64,000 bases of DNA, taken from contig JACNMN010000002.1 of assembly GCA_020622165.1 (NCBI GenBank), forward strand, positions 522,996-586,995, written 5' to 3'. The notes below the pieces were generated by a model. The model worked only from the letters and a program-made list of their open reading frames with translations. It did no database searches and was not told the origin of the DNA. This DNA is from Boseongicola sp. H5 (lineage in GTDB: Bacteria > Pseudomonadota > Alphaproteobacteria > Rhodobacterales > Rhodobacteraceae). Below are positions 9,009 through 19,742 of this stretch, in pieces. The first letter of the stretch is position 1, and each line of letters begins with the position of its first letter. Made by a program: the position numbers and the translations under genes.

Positions 9009-9524
9009 ATGAATATCGCGTACACAATGGCCGCCGGGCGCGGCGACACCGACCTGCTGCTGGCAGGCGTGGCGGAAACGCTTCTGGCCCGGGGTCGAAC
9101 GCCCTGCGGCACCGTCCAGATCAATACCGGGCGCAAGGGTGATCATCGTTGCGACATGGATGTGCGCGTGCTGCCCGCGGGCCCGGTCATCCGTATCTCC
9201 CAGGCCCTCGGGCGCGCGTCCCGCGGGTGCCGGCTGGACCCCGCGGCATTGGAAGCGGCGGTGGCACAGGTGCAGGCCGATCTGGCCACGGGCGCCGATC
9301 TGCTTGTCGTCAACAAGTTCGGCAAGCACGAGGCCGAGGGGCGCGGCTTCCGCCCCGTCATTGCCGACGCGCTTGCGCTTGGGCTGCCCGTACTGGTTGG
9401 CGTCAACCGGCTGAACCGGCAGGCCTTTCTTGATTTCACCGATGGCCTTGCCGTACCGCTCGCCCCCGTGCAGGACACGATCCTGACCTGGATCGAGACC
9501 TACCTGCCCGCCCGGGCAGCCTAG
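9009..9524 (+). CDS. DUF2478 family protein
   Basis: 171 residues with the family hallmarks: a start like [21 protein letters not shown], then [20 protein letters not shown] near residues 100-120. These suggest a P-loop-like NTPase-derived fold without a clear Walker A. DUF2478 genes are often found next to molybdate or molybdenum-cofactor genes. Position behind narGHJI, whose product needs molybdenum, fits that link. Its function is not established. The ATG at 9009 was chosen because the upstream codons do not resemble the family. Its TAG shares a CTAG with the convergent hutU stop. Confidence 0.8.
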   Translation: MNIAYTMAAGRGDTDLLLAGVAETLLARGRTPCGTVQINTGRKGDHRCDMDVRVLPAGPVIRISQALGRASRGCRLDPAALEAAVAQVQADLATGADLLVVNKFGKHEAEGRGFRPVIADALALGLPVLVGVNRLNRQAFLDFTDGLAVPLAPVQDTILTWIETYLPARAA

Positions 9525-11185
9525 AGGATACCGGGCAGCCGCAGTCCGTTTTCGCGGGCGCAGTCCCGCGCGATATCATAGCCCGCGTCGGCGTGGCGCA
9601 TGACACCGGTGGCCGGATCGTTCCAGAGCACCCGGGCGATCCGCCGGTCCGCGTCCGGCGACCCGTCGCAACAGATCACCATGCCGGAATGCTGGCTGAA
9701 GCCCATGCCCACGCCGCCCCCGTGATGGAGCGACACCCATGTCGCGCCCGAGGCAGTGTTCAGGAGCGCGTTGAGCAGCGGCCAGTCGCTGACCGCGTCC
9801 GAGCCATCCTTCATCGCCTCCGTCTCGCGATTGGGGGAGGCGACCGATCCGCTGTCCAGATGGTCGCGTCCGATCACGACCGGCGCCGAGAGTTCGCCCG
9901 TTCGCACCATCTCGTTGAAGGCCAGCCCCAGCTTGTCGCGGACCCCCAGCCCGACCCAGCAAATCCGCGCCGGCAGGCCCTGAAAACTGATCCGCTCCCG
10001 CGCCATGTCGAGCCAGTTGTGCAGATGCGGGTCGTCCACCAGTTCCTTTACCTTGGCGTCGGTCCTGTAGATATCCTCCGGATCACCGGACAGGGCGCAC
10101 CAGCGGAACGGGCCCACGCCACGGCAGAACAGCGGGCGGATATAGGCCGGCACGAACCCCGGAAAGGCAAAGGCCGTCTCCAGCCCCTCCTCCAGCGCCA
10201 CCTGTCTGATATTGTTCCCATAATCAAGCGTCGGCACGCCTGCGTTCCAGAAATCGACCATCGCGGCCACATGGATTTTCATGCTTGCCCGCGCCGCCCG
10301 CTCCACCGCTTTGGGGTCGCTTTCCTGCTGCGCGCGCCACTCAGCCACGCTCCAGCCCTGCGGCAGATACCCATGGATCGGGTCATGGGCGGAGGTCTGG
10401 TCGGTCACCATGTCGGGGCGCACATTGCGCCGCACCAGATCGGGAAACACATCCGCCGCGTTGCCGATCAGACCCACGGACCTTGCCTCTCCGGCTTTGG
10501 TCCAGCGGGAGATCATCTCCAGCGCCTCGTCCAGCGAGTGGGTTTTTTCATCCAGATACCCCGTGCGCAGGCGAAAATCGGCGCGGGTCTCGTCGCATTC
10601 CACGGCCAGACAGCAGGCCCCCGCCATGACCGCGGCCAGCGGCTGCGCGCCGCCCATACCGCCAAGCCCTGCGGTCAGGATCCACCGACCGCTCAGATCG
10701 CCGCCGTAATGCTGGCGCCCGGCCTCGACAAAGGTCTCGTAGGTGCCCTGCACGATGCCTTGCGTGCCGATATAGATCCACGAGCCCGCCGTCATCTGGC
10801 CATACATCGCCAGCCCCCGCTTATCGAGTTCGTTGAAATGGTCCCATGTCGCCCAATGCGGCACCAGATTGGAATTTGCGATCAGGACGCGGGGCGCATC
10901 GGCATGGGTGCGGAAGACGCCCACGGGTTTGCCCGATTGCACCAGAAGCGTCTCATCCTCCTCCAGCTCTTTGAGGGACGCGACGATCGTATCGAAATCC
11001 TCCCATGTCCGCGCCGCGCGCCCGATCCCGCCATAGACCACAAGCTCATGCGGGTTTTCCGCCACATCCGGGTGCAGATTGTTCATCAGCATCCGCATCG
11101 GGGCTTCGGTCAGCCAGGATTTCGCGGTGATCTCCGGACCTGTGGGCGGGTAGATGTCGCGCGTGTTGTGGCGGGAATTGGTCAT
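9521..11185 (-). CDS. hutU: Urocanate hydratase
   Basis: Second step of histidine degradation: converts urocanate to imidazolone propionate using tightly bound NAD+. The 554 residues match the normal length. The start [22 protein letters not shown] is not far from other HutU N-termini, and the glycine-rich [15 protein letters not shown] segment is the NAD-binding loop. The Cys in [12 protein letters not shown] corresponds to the active-site Cys of the family. It is last in the leftward run hutI-hutH-hutG-hutU and starts 5 bases after the hutG stop. Confidence 0.97.
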   Translation of the reverse strand: MTNSRHNTRDIYPPTGPEITAKSWLTEAPMRMLMNNLHPDVAENPHELVVYGGIGRAARTWEDFDTIVASLKELEEDETLLVQSGKPVGVFRTHADAPRVLIANSNLVPHWATWDHFNELDKRGLAMYGQMTAGSWIYIGTQGIVQGTYETFVEAGRQHYGGDLSGRWILTAGLGGMGGAQPLAAVMAGACCLAVECDETRADFRLRTGYLDEKTHSLDEALEMISRWTKAGEARSVGLIGNAADVFPDLVRRNVRPDMVTDQTSAHDPIHGYLPQGWSVAEWRAQQESDPKAVERAARASMKIHVAAMVDFWNAGVPTLDYGNNIRQVALEEGLETAFAFPGFVPAYIRPLFCRGVGPFRWCALSGDPEDIYRTDAKVKELVDDPHLHNWLDMARERISFQGLPARICWVGLGVRDKLGLAFNEMVRTGELSAPVVIGRDHLDSGSVASPNRETEAMKDGSDAVSDWPLLNALLNTASGATWVSLHHGGGVGMGFSQHSGMVICCDGSPDADRRIARVLWNDPATGVMRHADAGYDIARDCARENGLRLPGIL

Positions 11186-11190
11186 CGGGG

Positions 11191-11985
11191 TCAGCTCCTG
11201 AGCCTGGGGGCCAGATCGGCCAGGGTTTCAAGGATGTCTTGCAGGACAGGGCGCAACCGTGCGGCCCGGTCCCGGTCGAAGATCCACGGCGGCGCCTCCT
11301 CGGCCAGATAGGTCGATTGGGCCAGTTCCATCTGGATTGCATGAACGCCGTGCCGGGGCCGCCCGTAGTGGCGCGTGGTCCAGCCACCCTTGAAGCGGCC
11401 ATTCACCACGCTGGAATACCCCCCGGCGGATGCGCAGATGCCCGCCACCGCGGCCTCCACCTGCGGGGCCGCCGACGCGCCATCATAGGTTCCGATATTG
11501 AGATCCGGCAGGACACCCCTGAAAAGATGCGGAATTGTCGTGCGGATCGAGTGGCAATCGTACAGAATGGCCACCCCGTGGATCGCCTTCACCCGCCCGA
11601 TCTCGGTCGCCAATGCGTCATGATAAGCCGCGTGAAATCGGGCCACACGCCGGGCAATCTCCGGCTCGTCCGGGGGCCTGTCCCAAATTGCCTTCCCGTC
11701 GAAATCCGTCAGCGGCACCAGCCCGGTGGTGTTCCCCCCGGGATAGAGACTGCCGCCGGCCGGATCACGATTCGGGTCGACGACATAGCGGTGAAACACT
11801 GCGCGAACCGTTGTGACATCGGGCAGAAGGCCCTGATAAAGCTTATCGATATGCCAATCCGTATCGGACAGGGCGCGGCCGCGGGGGTTCAGCGCATCGG
11901 CCACGCCATCGGGCAGCCACGTTCCCGCATGCGGCATGCCGAGAACGACCGGCCCGTCGCCGCGCAGCAAGTCGACCGGCGTCAT
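11191..11985 (-). CDS. hutG: N-formylglutamate deformylase (HutG)
   Basis: Final step of the five-step histidine pathway, splitting N-formylglutamate into formate and glutamate. 264 residues with family motifs MPHAGTWLP (metal-ligand His near residue 19), [10 protein letters not shown], and LYDCHSIRT. The presence of hutF in the same locus confirms the route through N-formylglutamate rather than a formiminoglutamase. It overlaps the hutH stop by 4 bp and ends 5 bases before hutU. Confidence 0.93.
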   Translation of the reverse strand: MTPVDLLRGDGPVVLGMPHAGTWLPDGVADALNPRGRALSDTDWHIDKLYQGLLPDVTTVRAVFHRYVVDPNRDPAGGSLYPGGNTTGLVPLTDFDGKAIWDRPPDEPEIARRVARFHAAYHDALATEIGRVKAIHGVAILYDCHSIRTTIPHLFRGVLPDLNIGTYDGASAAPQVEAAVAGICASAGGYSSVVNGRFKGGWTTRHYGRPRHGVHAIQMELAQSTYLAEEAPPWIFDRDRAARLRPVLQDILETLADLAPRLRS

Positions 11986-13523
11986 TCCCGCCCCCGATCC
12001 GCATAGCCGGGCAGATCGGCCCCGTCGGCCAGCACCCCGTCGGCCACGAGGCCTGCGGCCCGGGCCAGATCATCTGCCAGATACCGGTCCTCGCCGATGG
12101 TCGGGATGACCGCGCGGGTTTTCGCCATCACCGCCTGCAACGCCGCACTGGTCCGCAGGGGCGCGCGAAACTCGATGCCCTGCGCCGCGCAAATCAGCTC
12201 CACACCCAGGATCGTGTTGAGATTGGCATTCATCCGGTCGAGCCGCCGCGCCGCATGGGCGGCCATGCTCACATGATCCTCCTGATTGGCGGAGGTCGGC
12301 GTGCTGTCGGTGGAACAGGGGTTCGCCAGATGCTTGTTCTCGCTCATCAGGGCGGCTGTGGTCACCTCGGCGATCATCAGGCCGGAATTCAACCCCGGCG
12401 CGGGCGTCAGGAAGGCCGGCAGATCGAAGCTGAGCGTCGGGTCGACCATGAGCGCCACCCGCCGCTGCGCGATGGCGCCGATTTCGGCAAGGGCCAGCGC
12501 GATCTGATCGGCGGCCAGTGCCACGGGTTCGGCGTGGAAGTTACCGCCCGACACGATCCGGCCCTGATCAAGCAGGATCAGCGGGTTGTCGGTCACGGCA
12601 TTGGCTTCGATCTCCAGCGTTCGGCCCGCGAACCACAGCAGATCGAGCGCCGCGCCGGTCACCTGCGGCTGGCAGCGGATGCAGTACGGGTCCTGCACCC
12701 GTGTGTCGCCGTCGCGATGGCTTTCGCGAATTTCCGAGCCCGCCATGAGCGCCCGCTGCGCCGCGGCCACCGCAATCTGCCCGGCATGGCCGCGCAGCGC
12801 GTGCAACTCGGCCAGCATCGGCGCGGTGGAGCCCATGATCGCATCGGTCGAAAGCGCCCCCGTCACGATCGACGCCGCCGCGTTGGTCCAGGCCTTGAAC
12901 AGCCCGACAAGCGCGCAGGCCGTCGAAAACTGGGTGCCGTTGATCAGCGCCAGCCCTTCCTTCGCGCCCAGAGTCACGGGGCGCAGCCCCGCCGCGGCCA
13001 GCGCCTTGGCGCCCGGCATCCGCGTCCCGTCAAAAACCGCCTCGCCGCTGCCGATCATCACGGCGGCCATATGCGCCAGCGGCGCCAGATCGCCCGATGC
13101 CCCGACGGATCCCTGATCGGGGATCACCGGGGTGACGCCCGCATTCACCATGTCGCGGATCAGCGCGATGGTGCTCCAGGCCACACCCGATGCCCCGCGG
13201 CCCAGAGACAGCAGTTTCAGCACCATCATCAGCCGGGTTGTCGGCGCATCCAGCGGCGTGCCCACGCCGCAGCAGTGGGACAACACCAGATTGCGCTGCA
13301 ATGTTGCGGTATCCTCAGGGGCGATCTTGATGCTGGCCAGTTTGCCAAAGCCGGTGTTGACGCCATATACAGCCGCGTCGCCCGCGGCCGCCTGCTCGAC
13401 CATTCTTGCGGCGGCTTCCACCGGGGCGCGGGCGGTTTCCGCGATATCCACCGGTTCGCGCCCGCGCCAGATCCGCTCCAGATCGCCAAGACTGGCGGCG
13501 GCCGGTGTCAGAACCACGCTCAC
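11982..13523 (-). CDS. hutH: Histidine ammonia-lyase
   Basis: First step: deaminates L-histidine to urocanate. With a GTG start at 13523 the protein has 513 residues. Ala142-Ser143-Gly144 ([11 protein letters not shown]) then fall exactly where the self-forming MIO cofactor lies in the Pseudomonas enzyme, and Tyr53 ([10 protein letters not shown]) also fits. The frame stays open further upstream but lies over hutI, so those codons are not part of the gene. The start overlaps the hutI stop (GTGA), indicating translational coupling. Confidence 0.96.
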   Translation of the reverse strand: MSVVLTPAAASLGDLERIWRGREPVDIAETARAPVEAAARMVEQAAAGDAAVYGVNTGFGKLASIKIAPEDTATLQRNLVLSHCCGVGTPLDAPTTRLMMVLKLLSLGRGASGVAWSTIALIRDMVNAGVTPVIPDQGSVGASGDLAPLAHMAAVMIGSGEAVFDGTRMPGAKALAAAGLRPVTLGAKEGLALINGTQFSTACALVGLFKAWTNAAASIVTGALSTDAIMGSTAPMLAELHALRGHAGQIAVAAAQRALMAGSEIRESHRDGDTRVQDPYCIRCQPQVTGAALDLLWFAGRTLEIEANAVTDNPLILLDQGRIVSGGNFHAEPVALAADQIALALAEIGAIAQRRVALMVDPTLSFDLPAFLTPAPGLNSGLMIAEVTTAALMSENKHLANPCSTDSTPTSANQEDHVSMAAHAARRLDRMNANLNTILGVELICAAQGIEFRAPLRTSAALQAVMAKTRAVIPTIGEDRYLADDLARAAGLVADGVLADGADLPGYADRGRE

Positions 13524-14713
13524 AGAATGCCCCCCACGATACGCCGGTGAAGCCGGTTGACCCCGATCCGGTAAGCCAGCTCCCCGGGGCTTTCCACATT
13601 CCAGACCGCCAGATCGGCCCGCATATCGGGCGCCAGAACGCCCATATCCGCGATGTCGAGCGCCCGGGCCGCATTGCGGGTAACGCCGGCCAGCGCCTCC
13701 TCGGGGGTCAGCCGGAACAGAGTGCAGCCCATATTCATCGCCAGAAGCAGCGACACCATGGGCGACGAACCCGGATTGGCATCCGTCGCAAGAGCCATCG
13801 GCACGCCATGCTCGCGGAACGCCTCCACCGGCGGGGTCTGAGTTTCGCGCAACGTGTAAAATGCACCCGGCAGCAGCACCGCAACCGTGCCCGCCGCGGC
13901 CATTGCCTGCGCATCTGCCTCGGTCGCGTGTTCCAGATGGTCCGCCGACAGGGCCCCGTAGCGCGCGGCCAGCGCCGCGCCGCCCTGATGGGACAGTTGT
14001 TCCGAGTGCAGCTTCACCGGCAGGCCAAGTGCCTGCGCCCGGTCGAACACCCGCGCCATCTGGCCCGTGTCGAAGGCGATGCCTTCGCAAAACCCGTCGA
14101 CCGCATCGACCAGCCCTTCGGCCGCTGCGGCGTCCAGCACCGGCAGGCAGACCTCGTCCAGATAGGCATCCGCCCGGCCCTGATACTCCGCCGGGACCGC
14201 ATGCGCGCCCAGATAGCTGGTGACGACGCGGATCCCGCGCAGATCCGACAACGCGCGTGCCGCCCGCAGCATCCTCAACTCGGTCTCGCGGTCCAGACCA
14301 TATCCCGATTTCACCTCGACCACTGTCACACCTTCGGCAATCAGCGCATCAAGGCGGGGCAGCGCATCGGCCAGCAGATCGTCCATGCTGGCGGCGCGGG
14401 TGGCGGCCACGGTGGACACGATGCCGCCGCCTGCCCTTGCCACCTCGGCATAGCCGGCCCCGGTCAGCCGCATCTCGAACTCGCGGGCGCGGTTGCCCGC
14501 AAAAACCAGATGGGTGTGGCAATCGATCAGGCCGGGCGTAACCAGCCGCCCGCCCAGATCGTGCACCGGCCCGCCGCGATAGACCTCCGGTATCGCCTCC
14601 GCCGGGCCGACCCATTCGATCCGCCCGTTCGCGAGGGCCAGCGCGCCATCGGGGATCAGACCGTAGGGCGCATCGCCTGTCATGGTCGCCAGGGTCGCAC
14701 GCGTCAGCAGCAT
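13520..14713 (-). CDS. hutI: Imidazolonepropionase
   Basis: Third step: hydrolyses imidazolone propionate to N-formimino-glutamate. Starting at the ATG at 14713 the protein has 397 residues. The zinc-binding HxH is His66/His68 ([10 protein letters not shown]), and amidohydrolase motifs follow ([28 protein letters not shown]). Upstream in-frame codons run into the divergent promoter and were excluded. It is the first gene of the leftward hut run and faces hutF across an 82-base intergenic region with inverted repeats. Confidence 0.96.
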   Translation of the reverse strand: MLLTRATLATMTGDAPYGLIPDGALALANGRIEWVGPAEAIPEVYRGGPVHDLGGRLVTPGLIDCHTHLVFAGNRAREFEMRLTGAGYAEVARAGGGIVSTVAATRAASMDDLLADALPRLDALIAEGVTVVEVKSGYGLDRETELRMLRAARALSDLRGIRVVTSYLGAHAVPAEYQGRADAYLDEVCLPVLDAAAAEGLVDAVDGFCEGIAFDTGQMARVFDRAQALGLPVKLHSEQLSHQGGAALAARYGALSADHLEHATEADAQAMAAAGTVAVLLPGAFYTLRETQTPPVEAFREHGVPMALATDANPGSSPMVSLLLAMNMGCTLFRLTPEEALAGVTRNAARALDIADMGVLAPDMRADLAVWNVESPGELAYRIGVNRLHRRIVGGIL

Positions 14714-14752
14714 CCGTATTATCCGCCCTTGTTTTCGTCGAGATCCTTGGCT

Positions 14753-14772
14753 TATTATGTCTGCACATAATA
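14753..14772. promoter_or_regulatory. Probable HutC operator 1 in the hutI-hutF divergent promoter
   Basis: TATTATGT and ACATAATA form perfect 8-bp arms around a 4-base spacer (CTGC), midway between the divergent starts of hutI and hutF. HutC is a GntR-family repressor encoded in the same locus, and such repressors bind short AT-rich palindromes. Assignment to HutC is by position. An ATG at 14757 lies inside the repeat, an argument against using it as the hutF start. Confidence 0.6.
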
Positions 14773-14774
14773 TA

Positions 14775-14786
14775 CTGTCAAGACAG
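14775..14786. promoter_or_regulatory. Second inverted repeat in the hut divergent promoter
   Basis: CTGTC (14775-14779), AA, GACAG (14782-14786) form a perfect 12-base palindrome just upstream of the hutF GTG and 3 bases from the larger palindrome. It may be a second repressor half of the operator or may simply occlude ribosome entry at hutF. Function inferred from position only. Confidence 0.45.
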
Positions 14787-14795
14787 GACACTGCC

Positions 14796-16160
14796 GTGAC
14801 ACAGATCTGGGCCGAACAGGCGTTGACCCCGGAGGGCTGGCAAAACCACGTCACCGTCACGATTGCCGATAGCGGGGCGATTACCGGCGTGAGGGCCGAT
14901 ACGCCGCCCGCCGGCACCCGCGTCGGCTGCCTGCTGCCGGCGCCTGTGAACGCGCATTCCCATGCATTTCAACGGGCCATGGCCGGGCTGACCGAAGCGC
15001 GCGGCCCCGACGGGGCAGACAGTTTCTGGACATGGCGCAAGCTGATGTTCCGGTTTCTGGACCAGCTTGACCCCGATCAGGTTCAGGTAATCGCCGCCTT
15101 CGTGCAGATGGAAATGCTGGAGGCCGGATATGCCACGAATGTGGAGTTTCACTACCTGCACCATCAGCCCGACGGGCACCCCTATCCGTTTCTGGGGGAA
15201 ATGGCCTCCCGCATCGGGGCGGCGGCCGATCAAAGCGGGATCGGCCTGACGCTGTTGCCGACCTTCTACCAGCATGGCGGCTGCGACCAGCGCCCGCTTG
15301 GACGCGGGCAAATCCGTTTCGGCAACGATCTGGACGGGTTCGCGGCCCTGCACGATGCCAGCCATCACGCAATGGCGAGCGGGCCGGCGGACTGGCAGAT
15401 GGGTGTGGCGCTGCACAGCCTTCGGGCCGTGGCGCGCGCGGATATTCCCTTTGCCTCGGGGCTCGGTGGCGGCGGGCCGATCCATATGCATCTGGCCGAA
15501 CAGATCGCCGAGGTGGAGGAGGTCGAGGCCGAATGGGGCCAGCGGCCCGTGGAATGGGCGCTGGACCATCTGGATCTGGATGCCCGCTGGTCCTTGATCC
15601 ACTGCACGCAGATGACCCGCGCGGAAACCGCCGCTCTTGCGCGATCCGGAGCCACCGCCGTTCTGTGCCCGATCACGGAATCCAACCTGGGCGACGGCAT
15701 TTTCGATTGCGTTGACTGGATGCAGAACGATGGCCGCCTCGCCATCGGGTCCGACAGCAACATCCGCATCGCCCTGGCCGAGGAGTTGCGGGTTCTGGAG
15801 TATTCCCAACGCCTTCGCGACCGGTCCCGCGCGGCATTGGCGACGCCCGCGCATTCCACCGGCCGCCGACTGTTCGATGCGATGCTGGCGGGCGGCGCAA
15901 CAGCGGCGGGGCGCAAGACAGGGGCGCTTCGCTCCGGGGACTGGGCCGATCTGCTGGCGCTTGATTTGACCGCGCCGGATCTGGCCGGTCTTTCGGGGGA
16001 CACGATCCTCGACAGCTATGTCTTCGCGGGCGGTGACGGGCTGGTGAGCGACGTCTGGTCCGCAGGCCGGCACATGGTGCGCGCGGGCCGGCATGTGGAG
16101 CGCGACCGGATCACCACCGCCTACATGCGGGCCATCAACGATCTGCGGGCCGCGTTGTGA
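14796..16160 (+). CDS. hutF: Formimidoylglutamate deiminase
   Basis: Fourth step: converts N-formimino-glutamate to N-formylglutamate and ammonia, feeding HutG. 454 residues from the GTG at 14796 ([14 protein letters not shown], typical of HutF). The amidohydrolase zinc site begins at His54/His56 ([14 protein letters not shown]), followed by HLAEQ, LIHCTQM and [11 protein letters not shown] at 14757 is an in-frame alternative but lies within the operator palindrome and gives a non-family extension. The stop overlaps the hutC GTG by 4 bp. Confidence 0.95.
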   Translation: MTQIWAEQALTPEGWQNHVTVTIADSGAITGVRADTPPAGTRVGCLLPAPVNAHSHAFQRAMAGLTEARGPDGADSFWTWRKLMFRFLDQLDPDQVQVIAAFVQMEMLEAGYATNVEFHYLHHQPDGHPYPFLGEMASRIGAAADQSGIGLTLLPTFYQHGGCDQRPLGRGQIRFGNDLDGFAALHDASHHAMASGPADWQMGVALHSLRAVARADIPFASGLGGGGPIHMHLAEQIAEVEEVEAEWGQRPVEWALDHLDLDARWSLIHCTQMTRAETAALARSGATAVLCPITESNLGDGIFDCVDWMQNDGRLAIGSDSNIRIALAEELRVLEYSQRLRDRSRAALATPAHSTGRRLFDAMLAGGATAAGRKTGALRSGDWADLLALDLTAPDLAGLSGDTILDSYVFAGGDGLVSDVWSAGRHMVRAGRHVERDRITTAYMRAINDLRAAL

Positions 16161-16858
16161 CCGGAACGGCGATGAATTCATGGCAGGAGATCCATGACGA
16201 GGTGCTGCGCCGCATTCACACCCGCCAGTGGAAACCGGGCGATCTGATCCCGAACGAGACCGATCTGGCCCGGGAGTTCGGCTGTGCGCGGGCGACGGTC
16301 AACCGGGCCCTGCGCACCCTGGCGGAAACCGGGCTTCTGGACCGGCGCCGAAAGGCCGGCACGCGGGTCACCCTGCATCCGGTCGGCAAGGCGGTGATCG
16401 AGATCCCGCTGATCCGCCGGGACATCGAAGACCGGGGCGCCCGATACGGCTATCGCCTGATCTCGCGACAGATCGGCCCGGCGCCGCCCTCGATCCGCGC
16501 TGCGTTGCGGATCGAGACCGGCACGCCGCTTGTGCATCTGCTCGCGTGTCATCTGGCCGATGCGCGGCCCTATCTGCTTGAGGATCGCTGGATCAATCCG
16601 GCTGTCGTTCCAGGTGCGGAGACGGCCGATTTCACCCGGATCAGCGCGAATGAATGGTTGTTGACCCATGCGCCCTACACCCATGGCGATCTGACCATCG
16701 CGGCGGAACCCCTGCCGCCGCAGACCGCGGCCGCCTTGCAGGTGGCTGCGGGCGAGGCCGGCCTTGTTCTGACCCGCACCACATGGGATCACACGGCGGC
16801 GGTGACCACAGTCCGGCTCAGCCACCGGCCCGGGCACCTCCTGCACTCCGCGCTGTGA
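16157..16858 (+). CDS. hutC: Histidine utilisation repressor HutC (GntR family)
   Basis: 233 residues: an N-terminal winged helix-turn-helix (about 8-75, with DLAREFGCARATVNRALRTL) and a C-terminal UTRA ligand domain (about 95-230). In this family urocanate is the usual inducer that releases the repressor from hut promoters. The GTG overlaps the hutF TGA; ATG at 16172 is an alternative start that would remove five residues. Co-transcription with hutF means the repressor is probably autoregulated through the divergent promoter. Confidence 0.92.
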   Translation: MTGTAMNSWQEIHDEVLRRIHTRQWKPGDLIPNETDLAREFGCARATVNRALRTLAETGLLDRRRKAGTRVTLHPVGKAVIEIPLIRRDIEDRGARYGYRLISRQIGPAPPSIRAALRIETGTPLVHLLACHLADARPYLLEDRWINPAVVPGAETADFTRISANEWLLTHAPYTHGDLTIAAEPLPPQTAAALQVAAGEAGLVLTRTTWDHTAAVTTVRLSHRPGHLLHSAL

Positions 16859-16968
16859 GGTGGATACTGTTCAAATTGCAACCTTTTCGGCATCAGCGAA
16901 GACCTGCCCCTAGGCAGCGCGCCCGCGCCCACCTATAACCGCGCCGATACCGCAACCGGAGGCGCAGG

Positions 16969-17556
16969 ATGCGCAGCGCAAAGATCACTCGCAAGACGGC
17001 GGAAACCGATATCAGCGTCGAGATCAATCTCGACGGCAGCGGCGCCTATGACAATCAGACCGGCGTGGGCTTCTTCGATCACATGCTGGACCAGCTGGCG
17101 CGCCACGCGCTGATCGACATGAAGGTGCGCTGCGCGGGCGATCTGCATATCGACGACCACCACAGTGTGGAGGATGTGGGCATCGCACTTGGTCAGGCGC
17201 TGACGCAGGCGCTTGGCGACAAGCGCGGCATCCGGCGCTACGGCGCCTGTCTTCTGCCGATGGACGACGCGCTGGTGCGCGCGGCACTCGATCTCTCCGG
17301 GCGGCCCTATCTGGTCTGGAATCTGGAGATGCCGACGGCCAGGATCGGCACCTTCGATACCGAGCTCGTGCGCGAGTTCTTCCAGGCGCTGGCCACTCAT
17401 GGCGGGATCACCCTGCATGTGGACGGCTTGCACGGGATCAACAGCCATCATATCGCGGAGGCCGCGTTCAAGGCAGTTGCCCGCGCGCTGCGTGAGGCCG
17501 TGGAGATCGATCCGCGCAAGGCCGATGCCGTGCCCTCCACCAAAGGCTCCCTGTGA
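16969..17556 (+). CDS. hisB: Imidazoleglycerol-phosphate dehydratase
   Basis: Sixth-step enzyme of histidine biosynthesis, converting imidazole glycerol phosphate to imidazole acetol phosphate. The 195 residues are the monofunctional form, without the phosphatase domain of enterobacteria. Metal-binding repeats are seen in [10 protein letters not shown] and [12 protein letters not shown], with [13 protein letters not shown] near the N-terminus. A GGAGG-like sequence precedes the ATG. hisH follows after 4 bases, forming an operon start. Confidence 0.97.
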   Translation: MRSAKITRKTAETDISVEINLDGSGAYDNQTGVGFFDHMLDQLARHALIDMKVRCAGDLHIDDHHSVEDVGIALGQALTQALGDKRGIRRYGACLLPMDDALVRAALDLSGRPYLVWNLEMPTARIGTFDTELVREFFQALATHGGITLHVDGLHGINSHHIAEAAFKAVARALREAVEIDPRKADAVPSTKGSL

Positions 17557-17560
17557 CCGG

Positions 17561-18199
17561 ATGACCACCGTTCTGATCGATTACGACAGCGGCAATCTGC
17601 ATTCGGCGGAGAAGGCGTTTCAGCGCATGGCGCGCGAGGGCGGTCATGCCCCGGTGATCGTCACGGACCGGCCCGAGGATGTGGCGGCCGCATCGCGGAT
17701 CGTCTTGCCCGGTGACGGGGCATTTCCGGCCTGCCGCCGGGGGTTGCAGGCGATCGACGGTCTGGAGGAGGCGATTGTCGAGGCGGTGGAGACCCGCGGC
17801 GTGCCGTTCCTGGGCATCTGCGTCGGCATGCAGATGCTGGCCTCCTGGGGGCGCGAATACGAGGATGTGGCGGGTTTTGGCTGGGTGCCGGGCGAAGTTG
17901 TGCGGATTGCACCCGCAGAGCCGCGGATGAAGGTGCCGCATATGGGCTGGAACGATCTGGTGATCGACCGCGCTCACCCGGTCCTGTCCGGGCTTGCAAC
18001 CGGCGATCACGCCTATTTCGTGCATTCCTACCATATGCAGGTGGCCGCCGCGGAGGATCTTCTGGCCCATGTCGATTATGGCGGTTCGGTAACGGCGATC
18101 GTGGGGCGCGGCAACGTGGTCGGAACCCAGTTTCACCCGGAAAAGAGCCAGCGCGCGGGCTTGCGCCTGATTTCCAACTTTCTGGGCTGGACGCCCTGA
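17561..18199 (+). CDS. hisH: Imidazole glycerol phosphate synthase, glutamine amidotransferase subunit
   Basis: Class I glutaminase that supplies ammonia to HisF. 212 residues with the triad Cys87 (FLGICVGMQML), His192 and Glu194 (TQFHPEKSQ). The start MTTVLIDYDSGNLHS is typical. The ATG 4 bases after hisB is used; the frame is open upstream only as a shadow of hisB. Its partner hisF lies 1.9 kb downstream rather than adjacent. Confidence 0.97.
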   Translation: MTTVLIDYDSGNLHSAEKAFQRMAREGGHAPVIVTDRPEDVAAASRIVLPGDGAFPACRRGLQAIDGLEEAIVEAVETRGVPFLGICVGMQMLASWGREYEDVAGFGWVPGEVVRIAPAEPRMKVPHMGWNDLVIDRAHPVLSGLATGDHAYFVHSYHMQVAAAEDLLAHVDYGGSVTAIVGRGNVVGTQFHPEKSQRAGLRLISNFLGWTP

Positions 18200-18348
18200 C
18201 GGATTGCGCCCGGCTCTTGCAGAACCGTGGCACACCCGCCAACTACCCTCTTTGTGGAGGCTAGCCTACCAGGTCCGGAAGAGACGCCGGGCGTCGGCCG
18301 CAACTGCCTCCGCCGGGGATATTGCCGGTGCCAAGAAGGCCCCCGCCG

Positions 18349-18747
18349 TCAGTTCACCCGCTGCCAGCGTCCGCCTTCACGGCACACGGCCCCGCCCATG
18401 ACACAGCCCGACACGACCAGTTGATCGCCGGAGAGCTGCAAGCGCGAGCGATAGGTGCGGTCGCGGTCCGGCGAATAGAGCCGCCCGCGATATTCGCCGC
18501 CACCCTCGGGCACCGTATCCCAGATGATCTGACGCCCGACATTTTCCGAGGTCATCGTCGAACCCGAGGCATCAAAAGCCTCGATCAGCGTGCCGCAGAG
18601 CGCCGCGCCGCATTGCTGGACCTGGATGATCCCGGTATTTCCGTTATCATCCGGCGCCGTGCGCCAATTGCCGATCAAATCGTCCGCATGTGCCATTCCG
18701 GCAAGTGCAAGGCTCGCCACGGCGGCCAAAATCATATGTTTCATCAT
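18349..18747 (-). CDS. DUF2147 family periplasmic protein
   Basis: 132 residues with a clear Sec signal peptide (MMKHMILAAVASLALAGMAHA) followed by DDLIGNWRT and a beta-rich body with two Cys pairs, CGAALCG and CVMGGAVC. DUF2147 proteins are small exported proteins of unknown role. The first of two tandem ATGs at 18747 was chosen because GGGAGGAAACC lies just before it. It sits on the opposite strand between hisH and hisA, so it needs its own promoter in the 146-base gap before hisA. Confidence 0.8.
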   Translation of the reverse strand: MMKHMILAAVASLALAGMAHADDLIGNWRTAPDDNGNTGIIQVQQCGAALCGTLIEAFDASGSTMTSENVGRQIIWDTVPEGGGEYRGRLYSPDRDRTYRSRLQLSGDQLVVSGCVMGGAVCREGGRWQRVN

Positions 18748-18893
18748 GGTTTCCTCCCGCAGATTGGCACGATGTTGGGGCAAGGGCGGGCCTCAAGGCA
18801 AGCCTGACGTAAGGGGCACTTGCCGGGCCGGCTTGGCAATCGGCGATGTCTGGGCCAAAAGGTGCCGATCCCGACCCGTGAAAGGCCGCACAG

Positions 18894-19613
18894 ATGATCC
18901 TTTACCCCGCGATTGACCTGAAGGACGGCCAGGCCGTGCGCCTGCTGAAGGGGGATATGGACAAGACGACGGTGTTCAATGACGACCCCGCGGCTCAGGC
19001 CCGGGCCTTTCAGGATGCCGGATGTCAGTGGCTCCATCTGGTCGATCTGAATGGCGCGTTCGAAGGCCAGCCCGTGAATGGCGCGGCGGTCGAGAAGATC
19101 CTTGCGGAAACCACGGTGCCCGCGCAACTGGGCGGCGGCATCCGGGATATGGCGACCATCGAGATGTGGCTGGCGCGCGGGATTGCGCGGGTGATCCTGG
19201 GCACCGTGGCCGTGGAAGACCCCGATCTTGTCCGCGCCGCGGCGAAGGCCTTCCCGGGGCAGGTCGCGGTCGGTCTTGATGCGCGCGAGGGCCGTGTGGC
19301 CACGCGGGGCTGGGCCGAGGAGACGGACCTGATGGTGACCGATCTGGCGCGCAGCTTCGAAGATGCGGGCGTGGCCGCGATCATCTATACCGACATAAAC
19401 CGCGATGGCGCGATGCAGGGCCCGAACGTGGCTGCCACCGCCGATCTCGCGCGCGCCACGACGATCCCGGTGATCGCGTCGGGCGGGGTCTCCTCCCTCG
19501 CCGATCTGGTGGCGTTGCGGGATACGGGCGTTATCGCCGGTGCCATCTCGGGCCGCGCGCTCTATGACGGGGCTCTGGATCTTGGTGCGGCACTGACGGC
19601 GCTGACCCATTAG
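18894..19613 (+). CDS. hisA: Phosphoribosylformimino-5-aminoimidazole carboxamide ribotide isomerase
   Basis: TIM-barrel isomerase (ProFAR isomerase) of histidine biosynthesis. 239 residues with catalytic Asp8 in [14 protein letters not shown] and the second catalytic Asp in VGLDAREG, plus phosphate-binding GGGIRD and ASGGVSS. It is related to HisF nearby by the half-barrel repeat typical of both. The region upstream contains the oppositely oriented DUF2147 gene, so hisA may have its own promoter. Confidence 0.97.
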   Translation: MILYPAIDLKDGQAVRLLKGDMDKTTVFNDDPAAQARAFQDAGCQWLHLVDLNGAFEGQPVNGAAVEKILAETTVPAQLGGGIRDMATIEMWLARGIARVILGTVAVEDPDLVRAAAKAFPGQVAVGLDAREGRVATRGWAEETDLMVTDLARSFEDAGVAAIIYTDINRDGAMQGPNVAATADLARATTIPVIASGGVSSLADLVALRDTGVIAGAISGRALYDGALDLGAALTALTH

Positions 19614-19742
19614 GCGGGGCGAAGGCTCATACCGCCGATCCGGGGCCTTTCGCGGGGGGGTGCTGCGCCACATCTTCCTTGAACCTTTTCCGGGACCGAC
19701 CCGTCCTACCGGTAGCGTTCCACGTCGCGAAAGGACATTCAG

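Noticed and set aside
14757..14795. Upstream ATG for hutF
   Set aside because: It lies inside the operator palindrome and adds residues not seen in the family; GTG at 14796 gives the family N-terminus.
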